In this document: positions 24,618 through 36,859 of the stretch, one piece after another
How positions within the stretch are numbered: position 1 is the stretch's first letter
How the letters are laid out: each line of letters begins with the position of its first letter
Assembly (NCBI GenBank): GCA_947652605.1
Contig: OX393580.1
Location: 18,744,159 to 18,808,158, forward strand
DNA: 64,000 nt
Origin: Elmis aenea
Taxonomy: Eukaryota > Arthropoda > Insecta > Coleoptera > Elmidae
Direction of reading: 5' to 3'
Position numbers and translations under genes: made by a program
Notes under the pieces: generated by a model
What the model was told of the DNA's origin: nothing
Databases searched by the model: none
The model's input: the letters and a program-made list of their open reading frames with translations, nothing else

Positions 24618-27600
24618 TTTGGAAAAATATTTTTAAAAAACCTAAAGATTACACTTATTTTACAAGGAAATGGTCAAAATGGAACTTCTTATTTTAAAAT
24701 AAGATTATTTTGGCCCTCAAATCATTGTTTTTAGCTTAAATCAAGTAGTAGTAATTTTTTTAAATTTCCCTGAATTTTGCAAAAAAAGATTTATCAATTA
24801 TTCTGTACAATATTAAATTTTTCCATGTAAAGTGGCAAATTCTTGTATTCACCCCGTACATTTTTAACAAAGATGCACCTGCAACCAATATTAAATTTAT
24901 AAATAACTTTTATATTTTTATATTTTCGTTGCAGTCTGCCTCCAGGAGCCTAAACTCAGCTTTCAAATTTGTTTATGAATCGTACCACTAAAACTCGATA
25001 CACTAAACTATTTTACTGGTTAGATTAAAGTTTGATGTAGCGCACATTTGGCTGTAAAATTTATACTAAATTCACAACAGGTCGTATCGCATTAGGCACT
25101 AACAGTTACTTTTAATCAGAATGCCATTAACAATTCTAAAATTATTCTCCAGTTTTATACCCGAAAACATAAAACAGTATACATTTTATGGAAACAGCGG
25201 TAATAATTTACGCCCTAATTGCAGTTTAATGCGATTTTATTAATTTACAGTATAATTTCGTTTCATTTCATACGAAGAATTAGACAAACCGATTAGAAAT
25301 GCCATAAATTTCCTACAAAAACTGTTATCGCGAGAGAGTTTCGAAACTTACTAAAAATACTTTTAGGCCAATTTTCAAAACAAAAAAGAACTTGCCTATA
25401 AAAAAAATCAAGCACAGACGTATACTTACTAATCGGTTTCTTACTAACTCAAAAAATATTTGATCTGCCTTTGCAGAGTAGAGTGTATGTTTTAGTTATA
25501 AACCTGCTGATAAATACAGCATACGACGTCACATAATTTAAAAACAAAAGAGATTTAACTCCTAACAATTAAATTTAAGTAAAAAAAAAATACGTGTCAC
25601 ATACAATCAAGGGAAATTTAAATATATGTAAAACAGCAAATTGGGGGAAGGTCCCCCTTGTTTGACTTAAAAACAAAAGACGAAAAGTAGTGAATTTAAA
25701 AAATGATTGCGGTTGTCTTTTGTTACGTAATCGTAGTTTCAAATATCAAACTAAATGACTACCTCTAACTGTTTTTGTATCTCCACTAGCTTGGAGCGGT
25801 TTAAACGAAAATTTTCCTTAAAAATTCGATTCGTAGCTCATAAAAAATGACGCTGTGGACTTTTTTTTTGTACGTTTTTGGTCGCCTTTAAACGTTTCAA
25901 ATAAAGTTCAACAAATACGAATTAAAATTTTGCAATTTTAATGTTCTCCAATCGCCTTTTTCACTCAAAAACCAATCACATATTAGAATCGGTTAACTTC
26001 CAGTTAAAAGTCCACAACCTCTGAATCTATAAAACTATTATGCAACAAGCAACTTATTATAATAATAATTAATAGTTAAGGTACATATCAATTTAAGAAT
26101 TTATTACTTAGTCCTTCACATTAAGAGTAATAAATAGCAACAATGGCTACAAAAACTAAACAAATTCTACAACACATAACGGTTTAATAGAGACCAGTTT
26201 TTGTAAGTGCCTGTAAAGGTAACATTAGGCACTGCCAAGTTAGAAAAAACTAGTTAAATAATCTTTATTATAAAAAAACTTCCAAGATTTAGGTACGTAC
26301 ATACAGGGCGATTAAAAATACGTGAAAAAAACGAGAACATAACGTTAATTTTTAAAATAAGTTAAGACGGAAAACAGTAAACAAAAATTGAACTTCAAAC
26401 AGAAAAAAAAAACAAGTGAAAACACAATTAAAATTATTCACGTACCGACATTGATTTATTTGGGTCTAAAGTAGCAGCAGTATATAATAAATTTCAATCA
26501 GTAGCATTGCGGTAAACCAAAAATATCAAATTGCTTGGGGATTTACGGCGAATAATCCCGGTATATTAACATACCAGAGGATTTGATTTGTAAAGAAATT
26601 TGGGCGGTGCACCTTCAATTTAAATACTTGCTATTGATCGCAGCGGGTGACGGAATTTCATCATATACAGGATGGCCCACCGTGGGGTTTTTGTCACAGG
26701 ACGAATTAGCCGGGTTTCGGTGGACTTTACCGAGACGCAAATCTTTGCTGGAAGATGCTGAGGCCTTTAAGACATCGCATTTGAATTGCAGTTAAGTAAT
26801 TATATATATTTTTTAAATCAACCTGCATTCATATTTTATAGACTACGTTAAAAAAAGACACAATTTTCTAATAGTACCTACTTTAGATATTGACGATAAA
26901 CTCAATTGAAGAGTTTTAAAAAATGTATAAAAATGTTATGGTACTTCATACAAGAAAAAATGCCCAGAAAGCCGTTAATATTCTTATTCACTACAAAACT
27001 GCTAGATTCATTTGTTTATTTATTGTATAGATCACGGGAAAACAAGTGTTTTCTGTTTTAATTTTTGAAACTGGCCGCGAGAATAACGTTCCGGAAGGTA
27101 ACCGCGGTATTCTAGGAGGGCCGTGGGCGATTCTGCGTGTTTTTATGGAACAAGTCTTTAATAACTTTGCTTCCTTTAGTCATTTAAACCAAAAACTACT
27201 TCCAAGCATGCTTTTAAAGTGTCCCATTTAAGCAATTTTTATCTTATTTCTACAGCCACTCAAATATAATATACAGACTGTATACAACAGAAAAAACGTT
27301 AAGATTAATTTGCAGATAAACGACATGTTTTATGCATTAATATTTCTATAATTTTATTTATTGTTCACTAAATTGTAAGATAAAATCTCAGGCGCCGATG
27401 TGTCACGCATAGATTACATAACACTTCCTTGTTCGAACTTGTCGAAAAGTACTTCCTCCTTAAATCATGGCACGAGTGTTGATTTTCTTGTATAGAAAAT
27501 CTCAATGCCATACGCACGGTCCGACGTATAGCGCGACATTGAAAAGACAAATAAAAATTTTTGCAATGCATCAAGGACAACAGTAATAATTTTTGTTATA

Positions 27601-29617
27601 TCTTTCGAGCAAACGGATGAATTATGTGCGGCCTTTAACAAATCTCTACGGGGTTTGGCCTCGTTTATGTTAAAAGCGATATAAGTCTAATTTATGAATG
27701 CCTCAGATAAGTAGACAAAAATAGAAAAAATACTACTTATTACCGCTAATTACGAACGAAAAAATCGCGCAAAGGATGAACAAAGTTTTCGTGAAATATA
27801 GGAAGTTTTTCTGTGATGTAATGAGCACAATACGCATATATTCTGAAGTAATTTAAATGTAGCTACTTTAGACAAAGCAACGTGCTTGTTGGATAGGAAG
27901 AAACGTGAAAACATTTTAGATAGCATTTGTTATGGGTCAACAGAACTAAACAATTGCATTTAGATTAGTTAATGTGTTTCATGTTCTAGAATTAATCTAT
28001 TAGGAGTACGCTCAACGGGTGAAATTCGTTAGACTAATTATACCTTTTGTTTTTAGGAAACAAATGAACATTTCAACATAAAATAATATTAAATGAAGGC
28101 AATTTAACAGTCATTGACGTTGCCTTCCAATTTTTTTAAAACTGTGTCTAGCAATAGTGGTATTCAATTCTGGAGTCACAAAAAGCCACATATTGTAATT
28201 ATTGTGTGCAAAATATCTTTTTAGTTTTATCCGAAAGTTATTAAATTTTTTATTTTTATGTAGTAGGTATATAATCGAATTCATTAAATCATTTTTGCAA
28301 AGGTGGTGTTTTTTTTTTAAATCGAGAAGTCTCTCTTAAAAATCTTCTCTCAAAAATTCTCCTGAAGAAGTTTTTTCAGTTTTCCTTAAAAAAATATATT
28401 TGGAAGAATATATAGGACAATTGTATTTTCAATGAATTTTCAAGTAATCGTAAACCTCTTCCAAAAGAATTAACATGTTTTCGTTACGATCTTAATCAGT
28501 AAGAGATATTTTTTTCCGTAATGGTTAAAAAATTTAAAAAACTGGAAATCCTGAGTGGACTACTGAAATATTGAATTTTGGGAAACTTTAATCAGGAAAT
28601 CTTGAATATGGTATTATGTAATTGTTAATTTTATAACATTATCCCAACAAAAAAAAATTTGACGCCAAAATTGATTGAATTACGTTAATTTTCACAACAA
28701 AAAAAGGTATCAAAATCAAACGGACTTAATTTAAATGTAAACTTAATGTTTTATGAGCTTTGGCAAAGTCATTTTTACTTTTGAGGTTTATTATTTTGAA
28801 AAGATGAATTTCTCTTTCCGAAGCGACTTTTTGGAAATACTGACATGTTGATAAAAACTAAACCCTTCTTTGGTACGTCATTATGACAAATTTGTTTGGA
28901 ATTTTTTTAAAGCAATCAAGTTTTAAAAAGACAAATACCTACTGAGTGACAAAACACATTTGAATATGCATAGATTATTTAAAAACTAAATTTTGAGATT
29001 ACTTTTGCTTACCGGAAGTTAAAATTGCATGCCCTAAAAGTGACGAATATGCCTTTATTTTGCACATTAGATATCTCATAATTAATCATACACATACAAA
29101 AATAATAACATAGGAACGCAACTACGCTCACCTTGTACGAGAGGCTGGATGAAGACAGACGTATGCCTCGTTTGCAATTGTTTTTTGTCAAATTTCGTTC
29201 CAAAAATGTTGTAAATTTTATTAACTATAAACAATATGCACTTTTTAAGTAAGCTAAAATTTAGGACAGACAAATAGAACAGAAAGTGGTTTATTCTTAA
29301 AATCTTAACGGAAATGATTATAAATTAAATATAACCTAAAAACTGCATCCTAAACTCCCTAGGCTCAATGACGATATACAACTGAGTTCAGTTAAGCATT
29401 AGAAAGTAGCGAAGTTGCATAAAAAAAATGCAGCGAGGAAATAAAACTGCTTTATTATTTGCCTCGCCATATATGGAAGTTGCATGGCTGGCGCATGAGC
29501 TGACATGACAGCCTTAATTAACTTGTAATGATGTTTGAAAATTATCTTTCTATTGAAGCCGTCACGCACGGTGATTATCGCGAAACTTATAATAAAATAA
29601 TTTATATTATGACTTAC
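24618..29617. other. Intron of the adaptor gene, no clear exon
   Basis: Five kilobases downstream of the 29618-29713 exon on the minus strand. Two GC-richer patches, 26640-26780 and 27030-27150, have short open frames but no convincing splice sites. TACAGGGCG at 26303 and TACAGGATGGCCC at 26665 resemble orphan element ends. Confidence 0.4.
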
Positions 29618-29713
29618 ATTAGGTACAGTGTAGCTGTTGTATTCCTTTGGATTGACGGACTCCGCTTGTTTATTTTTAAATGCTCTGTAGTTTTCCCGTA
29701 ACTGCTTGCCGTA
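29618..29713 (-). CDS. Grb14: Next exon of the Grb7/10/14-family adaptor (post-PH linker)
   Basis: This 96-bp exon encodes 32 codons in phase 0. Its acceptor is TTTTCTGTTCTTTCAG and its donor is AAT|GTAAGT, both near consensus. It begins YGKQLRENYRAF, which continues the PH-domain ending MRLAK of the exon at 41530-41757. Together they give the KYG..L..NYR motif that follows the PH domain in the Grb7/10/14 family. The rest (NKQAESVNPKEYNSYTVPN) would be the linker before the BPS segment. The BPS and SH2 exons were searched for on the minus strand at lower coordinates (MDFTG and WFH-type codons) and not found, so they probably lie before base 1. The phase match, splice sites and protein motif make the two-exon model secure even though the intron between them is 11.8 kb. 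Confidence 0.85.
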
Positions 29714-30117
29714 CTGAAAGAACAGAAAACGATTAATGCTGTAAAAATAGCTCCCAAACACAAGGTCAAAAAGATTACATTGGCCGTTAAAAACATCAGT
29801 TCAGTGAGTTTAAACCGAGCTAGGAGATTAAGTAGACTTTTTTTGCTGTTTTGTTAGGTCGTGTTATTAATTTCTAAACATGAGTATAAAAAAGTTTTAT
29901 CCTTTTCGCTGTAGACTAAACGTCTGGCAGAAAAAATAATCCAATTAATAACAGTTCGATAGGAAGTGTAATGTATAAATATACTTTAGACCCAATTTAT
30001 TATTTTGGGGTCACTTCATAAAAATTATGCAGTGAACTGGAAAAATTGGTTTACATGCATCACTTAATTTTCCGAATTATAAAAATTACGACTGTGTACC
30101 CAGAGTAAAAATATGGC

Positions 30118-30212
30118 AGGCCAGGAAAGAATTTAAATATTTGAGGTGTATAATATTAAAACACGGAACAACAGAAGAAGATATTAAAAGCTGACTAGGG
30201 CAAACCAGAACT
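30118..30212 (+). pseudogene. LINE reverse transcriptase fragment, left of the Helitron
   Basis: The frame reads ARKEFKYLRCIILKHGTTEE, then DIKS-stop-LGQTR. This corresponds to the FKYLG.II..dG..eeeI..RI.qAR block that follows the catalytic core in LINE polymerases. It stops abruptly at the Helitron boundary and continues at 37751. One in-frame stop is visible. Confidence 0.75.
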
Positions 30213-30216
30213 TGTA

Positions 30217-31250
30217 CATATAATACAACGAAATAAGGAAAGGAGTTTCAGACGACCATTTAAAATACCCGCCGACGACGATATTTCGCGATTTTTGGCG
30301 CGCGCGCGTATCCGGGGCCGCTCTTTCGATCGCGCGCGCTCCCGACGCCGGCAATGGTCTTCCGGAGAAGCCATCGAGGAAAACGTGCGAAAATTTTACA
30401 CGCAACATTTAAATCGGGTCGTCGGGAGCGAGAATTTCGTCAAAATTTGACAATTTGACATGTTGACGTGAACTTTGAACGCTCGAACCTCCTCCGATTC
30501 GACCTTTTCGCGCATGTGTCGTACCGATTCGGATTCGTCTCGCTCTCCCCGACAAGTACGTACCAAACAATCCCACTTTCGAGTCGAATTCGGACCACGA
30601 ACGAGAAAAAGCGCAGGCGCGCGCACGCGCTACATACTAACGAAATAAGGAATCGAGTTTCAAACGACCATTTAAAATACGCGCCGACGGCGATAATTCG
30701 CGATTTTTCGCGTGCGGACGTATCCGGGGCCGGTCTTTCGATTGTTCCCGCTCCCGAGTCCGGCAATGGTCTTCCGGAGAAGCCATCGAGGAAAACGTGC
30801 GAAATTCTTACACGCAACATTTAAATCGGGTCGTCGGGAGCGGGAATTTCGTCAAAATTTGACAATTTGGCAATTCGACGTGACCTTTGAACGCTCGAAC
30901 TTTCTCCGATTCGATCTTTTGCACATTTGTCGTACCGATTCGGATTCGTCTCGCCCTCCCCGACAAGTACGTACCAAACAATCCCACTTTCGAGTCGAAT
31001 TCGGACCACGAACGAGAAAAAGCGCAGGCGCGCGCACGCGCTACATACTAACGAAATAAGGAATCGAGTTTAAAACTACGATTTAAAATACGCGCGGACG
31101 GCGATAATTCGCAATTTTTGGCGTGCGGACGTATCCGGAGCCGGTCTTTTGATTGCGGCCGCTCCCGAGTCCGGGAGAGGTCGTCCGGAAGTAAAATTCA
31201 GACCGCGAACGAGAAAAAGCGCAGGCGCGCGCACGCACTATATACTAACG
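30217..31250 (+). repeat. Tandem array of 410-bp GC-rich units in the Helitron
   Basis: The marker CGAAATAAGG occurs at 30229, 30641 and 31052, giving spacings of 412 and 411. Units share GCGATTTTTSGCG, TCCGGGGCCG, CTTCCGGAGAAGCC and GACAAGTACGTACCAAACAA. The third unit is cut short after about 190 bp. Open frames run on both strands because the sequence is GC-rich; none resembles a protein family. Confidence 0.85.
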
Positions 31251-31759
31251 AACGTCGAATTTCTTTGACGGGTCGTATAAAGGATCGACTTTTAATATGT
31301 GCACGCTCCGGACCTCGGAAAAAATCGTTTGCAAACGTAATTAACTAAAACGTGCAAAATTTTTCGTATTTTCGTCGCGCGCGCCAGCACTATACACTAA
31401 CGAACGTCGAAAGCCTTTTTTCAAAAAGCGATTAAAAATGCACAGAGGCGCGTTTTTTTTGTCAAGTCGTATAGAGTATAGAGGATCGAATTTTAATATG
31501 TGCACGCTCCGGACCTTAAATATAATCGTTTGCAAACGTTATTAAGTAAAACGTGCCAAAATGTTCGTACATGCATGATGAAAGCGTCGTCGCGCGCACG
31601 CACTGTCAAACTTTGACAGAATAATGTAAACGCTCAGACCTTCTCCACTGTAGCTTTATGTTCATGTATCATACCAAATCGGTATCGCCTCGCTCTCCAC
31701 TAAACATACATACGAAACAATCCCTGTTTCATGTTGAATTCAGAATATGAAAATACGAT

Positions 31760-31970
31760 GATACTGTCAAAAAATTTCATATGTAACCTAGAAATTAAAT
31801 TATGTCAAAAGACAGTACTGTCAAACTGACAGCATAACCTAGAAATTGAAGTATGTCAATACTGTCAAACTGACAGCATAACTTAGAAATTGAATTATGT
31901 CAATACTGTCAAACTGACACCAGAACCTACAAATTGAAGTATCACTGTCAAACTTTGACAACATTCTATT
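31760..31970 (+). repeat. Short tandem repeat of about 48 bp
   Basis: About four units share ATACTGTCAAACTGACAGC, ATAACCTAGAAATTGAA and TATGTCA. The unit contains the palindromic GTCAAACTGAC. The array recurs at 35670-35830. Confidence 0.8.
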
Positions 31971-32004
31971 ATTATATATGTAATTTCAAACTCCATGCAA
32001 CGGA

Positions 32005-32080
32005 CCGTGATAGCCGGGTGGGTCCGATACGCGTTCACAACGCAGCGTCTGCGGTTCGAATCCGGGTGCGGGCAAAAAGA
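32005..32080 (+). ncRNA. tRNA-like pol III promoter, possible SINE head
   Basis: TAGCCGGGTGG (32011-32021) fits an A box and GGTTCGAATCC (32053-32063) is a perfect B box, 31 bases apart. The acceptor-like 3' part GGGTGCGGGCA continues the tRNA-like context, but the anticodon arm does not fold well. It could be a tRNA pseudogene or the head of a tRNA-derived SINE. It lies inside the Helitron. Confidence 0.5.
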
Positions 32081-32610
32081 GAATTTTCCGCGAAATTTTC
32101 TGTCCGACGGTACGTGCGTGCGACACGAGTTGTTCGGGTAGCGATTATATAGGATTTGAAACAGGGTCCGGGGGTGCGCATTGCGTAGTTGATTAAGATT
32201 AATCGAAATTAAAAAGCATCTTCAGTATAATTGAATTTGGAAAACATTAGGTACAAGCTGTGAACGATGTATCTCTGGAACGGAGCCACCCAGACATGGG
32301 GGGGCTTTGCAGCAAACGAAAGGTAGTTTATACGAATTTTAATTAATACAAAGTTGAAAAAAGAGGCATCAATGATTTGGAAAACATTAAGGTACACGAA
32401 CTGTGATCGATGTATTATTATATACTACTAACTATACTACCTTCTGGAACGGGGGAGCCACAAGAGACATATGGGGCTTGCACCAAATGCGAAAGGTAAT
32501 TTAAATGTTTGAAACTGTGGAGACACTACAATAGTTACTGAATTAGAGAGAGGCCCCCACAGCAGCTAAATAAGTAACTAAACTCAGTGGCGCACGGCAT
32601 ATGGATATAA

Positions 32611-33036
32611 GTCCGCATTCACAATGAACGTAGTAGATAACAGATAGTAGATAGTGGGTTAGTAGCTAAAGTTGAAATGCATAGAATCAAATGCAAGTGT
32701 TCACAATGGACTTAAGATTTACGTAGTCACTATATGGTAACTAAAGTGAACTATCTATGTTTAAAATTAATTAAAATTACAATGTTGAACGATGTTTAAT
32801 ACAACTTATTACCGTTATAATCCTCCACAAATCATCATGTAGAAATAAATACGTAGAATACAAGGTGTCAATTTGTTAAACAACCTTCCGCGTTTAAATT
32901 GAGGTTATGTGCTATGCTACAAACAAGTCGGCTGTTACCCGTATCCAAGTAAACATTTCGTTACGGACTTTTTACGTATTACACACTAACCACTATCTAC
33001 TATCTGTTATCTACCACGTTCATTGTGAACGCGGAC
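32611..33036. mobile_element. Harbinger-like MITE nested in the Helitron
   Basis: Inverted ends of about 55 bp start GTCCGCATTCACAATGAACG and end CGTTCATTGTGAACGCGGAC. TAA flanks both sides (32608-32610, 33037-33039), the TWA duplication of the PIF/Harbinger superfamily. Repeated TAGTAGATA and ACAGATAGTAGATAG motifs follow each end. 426 bp, no coding sequence. Confidence 0.82.
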
Positions 33037-33159
33037 TAACGCATAAATAAAGTTAAACCATAATAAAATTATTGGTATACGTTGAAACGGTACCACTTCG
33101 AAACAAGAGACTTGCACAAAAAAAAGCAATTCTTTGCACAAAGAGAACTCCACGCGAAC

Positions 33160-34826
33160 CCATTGGGTGCGAGCGCGAAGCGCGAGTAGTTTAGTGGCCC
33201 ATTTATTACACTTCGAAAAGCATCATGTAGGAGCGCGGAGCGCGAGTAGTAGGAATATAGATTTATTCTAACTTGAAAAGCAATAACGAGTGTTGTGAAT
33301 AAAAGTTCAGGCCGATAGTTAAATCTCCTTAAATCTACCCATAAGCATATAAAAATCGCGAATTTTCTTTGACGGGTCGTATAAAAGATTAAATTTTAAT
33401 ATGTGCACGCTCTGGGCCACAGAAAAAATAATTTGCAAACGTTATTAACTAAAACGTGCAAAAGTTTTAATTTTTACGTCGCACTAACGAACGTCGAAAG
33501 CCTTTTTTCAAAAACTCAGGGCGTCCGAAAATCGCGATTTCTTTTGTTGTATTAAGGATCGAATTTTAATATGTGCTCGCTCCGGACCTTGGGAAAAGTT
33601 ATTAAATAAAACGTGAAAAAGTTTCGTACTTACATGATGAAAACGTCGTCACCCGCACGCTTTCTCCAACTTTGAAAAAATAATAGAAACGCTCAGAACT
33701 TTTCCACTCTAGCTTTTTGTACATCTATCATACCAATTTGGAATGGCCACGCTCTCCCCTAAATATATATGCGAAGCAATCCCAGTTTTGAGTTGAATTA
33801 AGACTTTAGTTTAGAATATGAAAATACGATGACACTATGAATATTCATTTATTCGGTTTTAAAGAACAATGAAGAGTGTTGTAAATATAAATTTCAGCCA
33901 ATCGATTGTTCATCAACCCGATTAGTTATAATCAATATATCTCGGGCAAATAGAGAAACGGAACATGCACCAAACGAAAGGTAATTTTTGAGAAAAAAGA
34001 TTTCTACCCGGATCCATTGGGTGCGAGCGTGAAGCGCGAGTTGTTTGATTACCGATTTAATAGAATTCGAGAAGCATTAGGTGCGAGCGCGGAGCGCGAG
34101 AGTACAAATATTTATTTATTCTAATTTAAAAAGCAACAGCGATTGTGGTAAATAAAATTTGAACCGGTCGATTAATCGCCTCCAAAAAAAGTGACCCGCC
34201 TGGCTCAGCGCGAGTAGTATGACTGTCGAATTTCTCAATTCTGAAAAGCATTTACGATATTGTATATAAAAATTTGAGCCAATCGATTGATCATATCCGG
34301 CTTAGTTATAATCGATATATCTCGGGATAATAGAGAACCGGAACGTGCACCAAACGAAAGGTAATTTTTTGCGCAAAGAGAATTTTACGCGCAAAGAGAA
34401 TTCCACTCGGATCCATTGGGTGCAAGCGCGAAGCGCGAGTTGTTTGATTACCGATTTAATAGAATTCGAGAAGCATTTGGAGCGAGCGCGGAGCGCGAGT
34501 ATTACGAATATGGATTTATTCTAATTTAAAAAGCAATAACGAGTGTTGTAACTAAAACTTGAACCGATCGATTAATCGCCTCCAAAAAAAGTGACCCACG
34601 TGGCTCAGCGCGAGTAGTATGACTGTCGATTTTTTCAATTTTGAAAAGCAATTACGAGTATTGTAAATAAAAATTTAAGTTGAATTGATCGATTGATCAT
34701 CGACCTGCTTAGTTATGATCAACATATCTCGGGAACATAGCCACTGAACGTGCACCAAACGAAAGGTAATTTTTTGCGCAAAAAGAATTTTACGCGCAAA
34801 GAGAATTCTACGCGCAAGGCGGTACA
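33160..34826 (+). repeat. Helitron repeat units of 380-400 bp with paired GCGAGCGCGAAGCGCGAG motifs
   Basis: A conserved string, GTGCACCAAACGAAAGGTAA, recurs at about 34342 and 34746, with a variant at 33969. Between them lie pairs of GCGAGCGCGAAGCGCGAG and GCGAGCGCGGAGCGCGAG, roughly 60 bases apart (33168/33232, 34021/34081, 34424/34480). Each pair surrounds TTTAATAGAATTCGAGAAGC or a related piece. The same unit returns at 36860-37690 and in the fragment at 42433. Confidence 0.8.
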
Positions 34827-35215
34827 TATATACTAACGAAACAAGGAATAGAGTTTCAGACGACCATTTAAAATACGCGCCGACGACGATATTTCGCGAT
34901 TTTTGGCGCGCGCGCGTATCCGGGGCCGCGCTTTCGATCGCGCGCGCTCCCGACGCCGGCAATGGTCTTCCGGAGAAGCCATCGAGGAAAACGTGCGAAA
35001 ATTTTACACGCAACATTTAAATCGGGTCGTCGGGAGCGAGAATTTCGTCAAACATTGACAATTTGACAATTTGACATGTTGACGTGAACTTTGAACGCTC
35101 GAACCTTCTCCGATTCGACATTTTCGCGCATGTATCGTACAGATTCGGAATCGTCTCGCCCTCCCCTACAAGTACGTACCAAACAATCCCACTGTCGAGT
35201 GCACGCTCCGGACCT
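34827..35215 (+). repeat. Dispersed fourth copy of the 410-bp unit
   Basis: Starts ACTAACGAAACAAGG and follows the same order of blocks as the array at 30217, up to CCCACTGTCGAG. There it passes into the GTGCACGCTCCGGACCTC segment that also follows the first array. The whole order of modules from about 31250 is repeated after it, as if a several-kilobase block was duplicated. Confidence 0.8.
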
Positions 35216-35669
35216 CAGAAAAAATCGTTTGCAAACGTAATTAACTAAAACGTGCAAAATTTTTCGTATTTACGTCGCGCGCGCCCGCACTATACACCAA
35301 CGAACGTCGAAGCCTTTTTTCAAAAAGCGATTAGAAATGCACAGAGGTGTCTAAAAACCGCGATTTTTTTTTTTCGTCGTATAGAGGATCAAATTTTAAT
35401 ATGTGCACGCTACGGACCTTAAATAAAATCGTTTGCAAACGTTATTAAGTAAAACGTGCAAAAATGTTCCTACATACATGATGAGAGCGTCGTCGCGCGC
35501 ACGCACTGTCAAACTTGGACAGAATAATAGAAACGCTCAGACGTTCTCCACTTTAGCTTTTTGTGCATGTATCACACCAAATCGGAATCGCCTCGCTCTC
35601 CCCTAAACATACATACGAAACAATCCCAGTTTCGAGTTGAATTCAGACTTGAGAATAAATGAAAATACA

Positions 35670-35830
35670 ATGATACTGTCAAAAAATTTGATGTGTAACC
35701 TAGAAATTGAAGTATGTCAAAAGACAGTACTGTCAAACTGACAGCATAACCTAAAAATTGAAGTATGTCAATACTGTCAAACTGACAGCATAACTTAGAA
35801 ATTGCATTATGTCAATACTGTCAAACTGAC
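35670..35830 (+). repeat. Second array of the 48-bp repeat
   Basis: Three units of the repeat described at 31760, ending at GTCAAACTGAC where hAT-derived sequence begins. Confidence 0.8.
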
Positions 35831-36849
35831 CGGTTTACCGGTTTACCGGTAAATCTCAAGAAATGCTCTTTAAATTTTACCGGTAATTTGCCAGTTGTTT
35901 ACCGGTAATTCCGGTAATTTTACAATATCTTTCTAATCATGATAAAAATCTAAATCAAATAATCGAAAAAAAAATGACGTATTTTCAAAGAGAAAAAAAG
36001 GGGAAATCATACAAATGGCATATGATTGTTTACTCACTACACGACTAGGGATTGTAATAAATCGCAAAAAATGCTCTTCAAATTTAACCGGTAATTTGCC
36101 AGTTTTTTACCGGTAATTCCGGTAATTTTACAATATCTTTCTAATCATGATAAAAATCTAAATCAAATAATCGAAAAAAAATTGACGTATTTTCAAGGAG
36201 AAAAAATAAGGGGCAATTAGGAGACGATAGATAAGATAAATTATATTTTCTACGTGGTTATTTTTTAAGAAAAGTTTAAAATAAAAAATATTGTTAATAG
36301 TTTGACCACATAGGTATATTAAGTTAACTCATTTTATATTTTATGTTCAGAATAGTTTTATTTTCATGTGTTTTTTGTAATGCTGGATTATATTTTTTGT
36401 AATATTTTTATTTTATATATTATATATTGTCATTTTATATTGTGTTATATTAATATTACATAAAAATATATTAGATACGTTAATGGCTACTAACTAATAT
36501 ATTGTATGAAACTAATTGGGATAGTTTAGGCTTCAACTATCTCAATCAGTTCCATAATAAATAAATGTATATAAATATATTTATTTTTAATATGGTTTTC
36601 GGAGTTTATCCGGGTAATATTTAAATTGGCTCCACGTTTCGGCAAGCTCTCACTATAGGGGAGACGCGGATAAACTCCGAAAACTACATTAAAAATGTTA
36701 GTAACCGCAAAAAATCTAAAAAGAAACAATATAATATAAATATATATATAATAATATGATTTACCGGTAAATTACCGGTAAACCGGTTTTGATTAACAGT
36801 TTTACCGAATTACCGGTAATTCAAAAAGTCGGTAAATTTACAATCCCTA
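35831..36849. mobile_element. Rearranged hAT element inside the Helitron
   Basis: A complete-looking unit runs from TAGGGATTGTAA at 36046 to TTACAATCCCTA at 36849. Many ACCGGTAATT and TTTACCGG subterminal motifs are present near both ends. A second partial left part (35831-36045) repeats the same subterminal sequence, including GATAAAAATCTAAATCAAAT, so the left end is duplicated. No 8-bp target duplication was found, consistent with rearrangement. No transposase. Confidence 0.65.
36595..36684. repeat. 90-bp stem-loop nested in the hAT element
   Basis: GTTTTCGGAGTTTATCC at the left is exactly inverted at the right (GGATAAACTCCGAAAAC). The pairing extends outward through TTTTTAAT. The loop is GC-richer than the surrounding sequence. 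Probably a tiny MITE; no target duplication resolved. Confidence 0.5.
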
Positions 36850-36859
36850 GATGACACTA

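Noticed and set aside
26640..26790. Minus-strand open segment with VYDEIPSP in a GC-richer patch, considered as an adaptor exon
   Set aside because: No good acceptor tract or donor, a stop soon after, and no match to the BPS or SH2 parts expected at this point of the gene.
27030..27150. GC-richer patch with short frames on both strands
   Set aside because: No splice sites in phase, no domain, and frames open on both strands only through local composition.
30184..31348. Many overlapping open frames on both strands in the 410-bp array
   Set aside because: High GC and CpG content removes stop codons on both strands. The frames follow the repeat period and resemble no protein family.
31760..31970. 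Regular 48-bp repeats that superficially resemble a CRISPR array
   Set aside because: The spacing parts are also repeated, the setting is a eukaryotic Helitron, and no cas genes exist.
36645..36665. CTCACTATAGGGGAGA, similar to a phage T7 promoter core
   Set aside because: It lies in the loop of a 90-bp inverted repeat inside a hAT element with normal flanks and lacks the upstream part of the promoter. A chance match is more likely than vector contamination.
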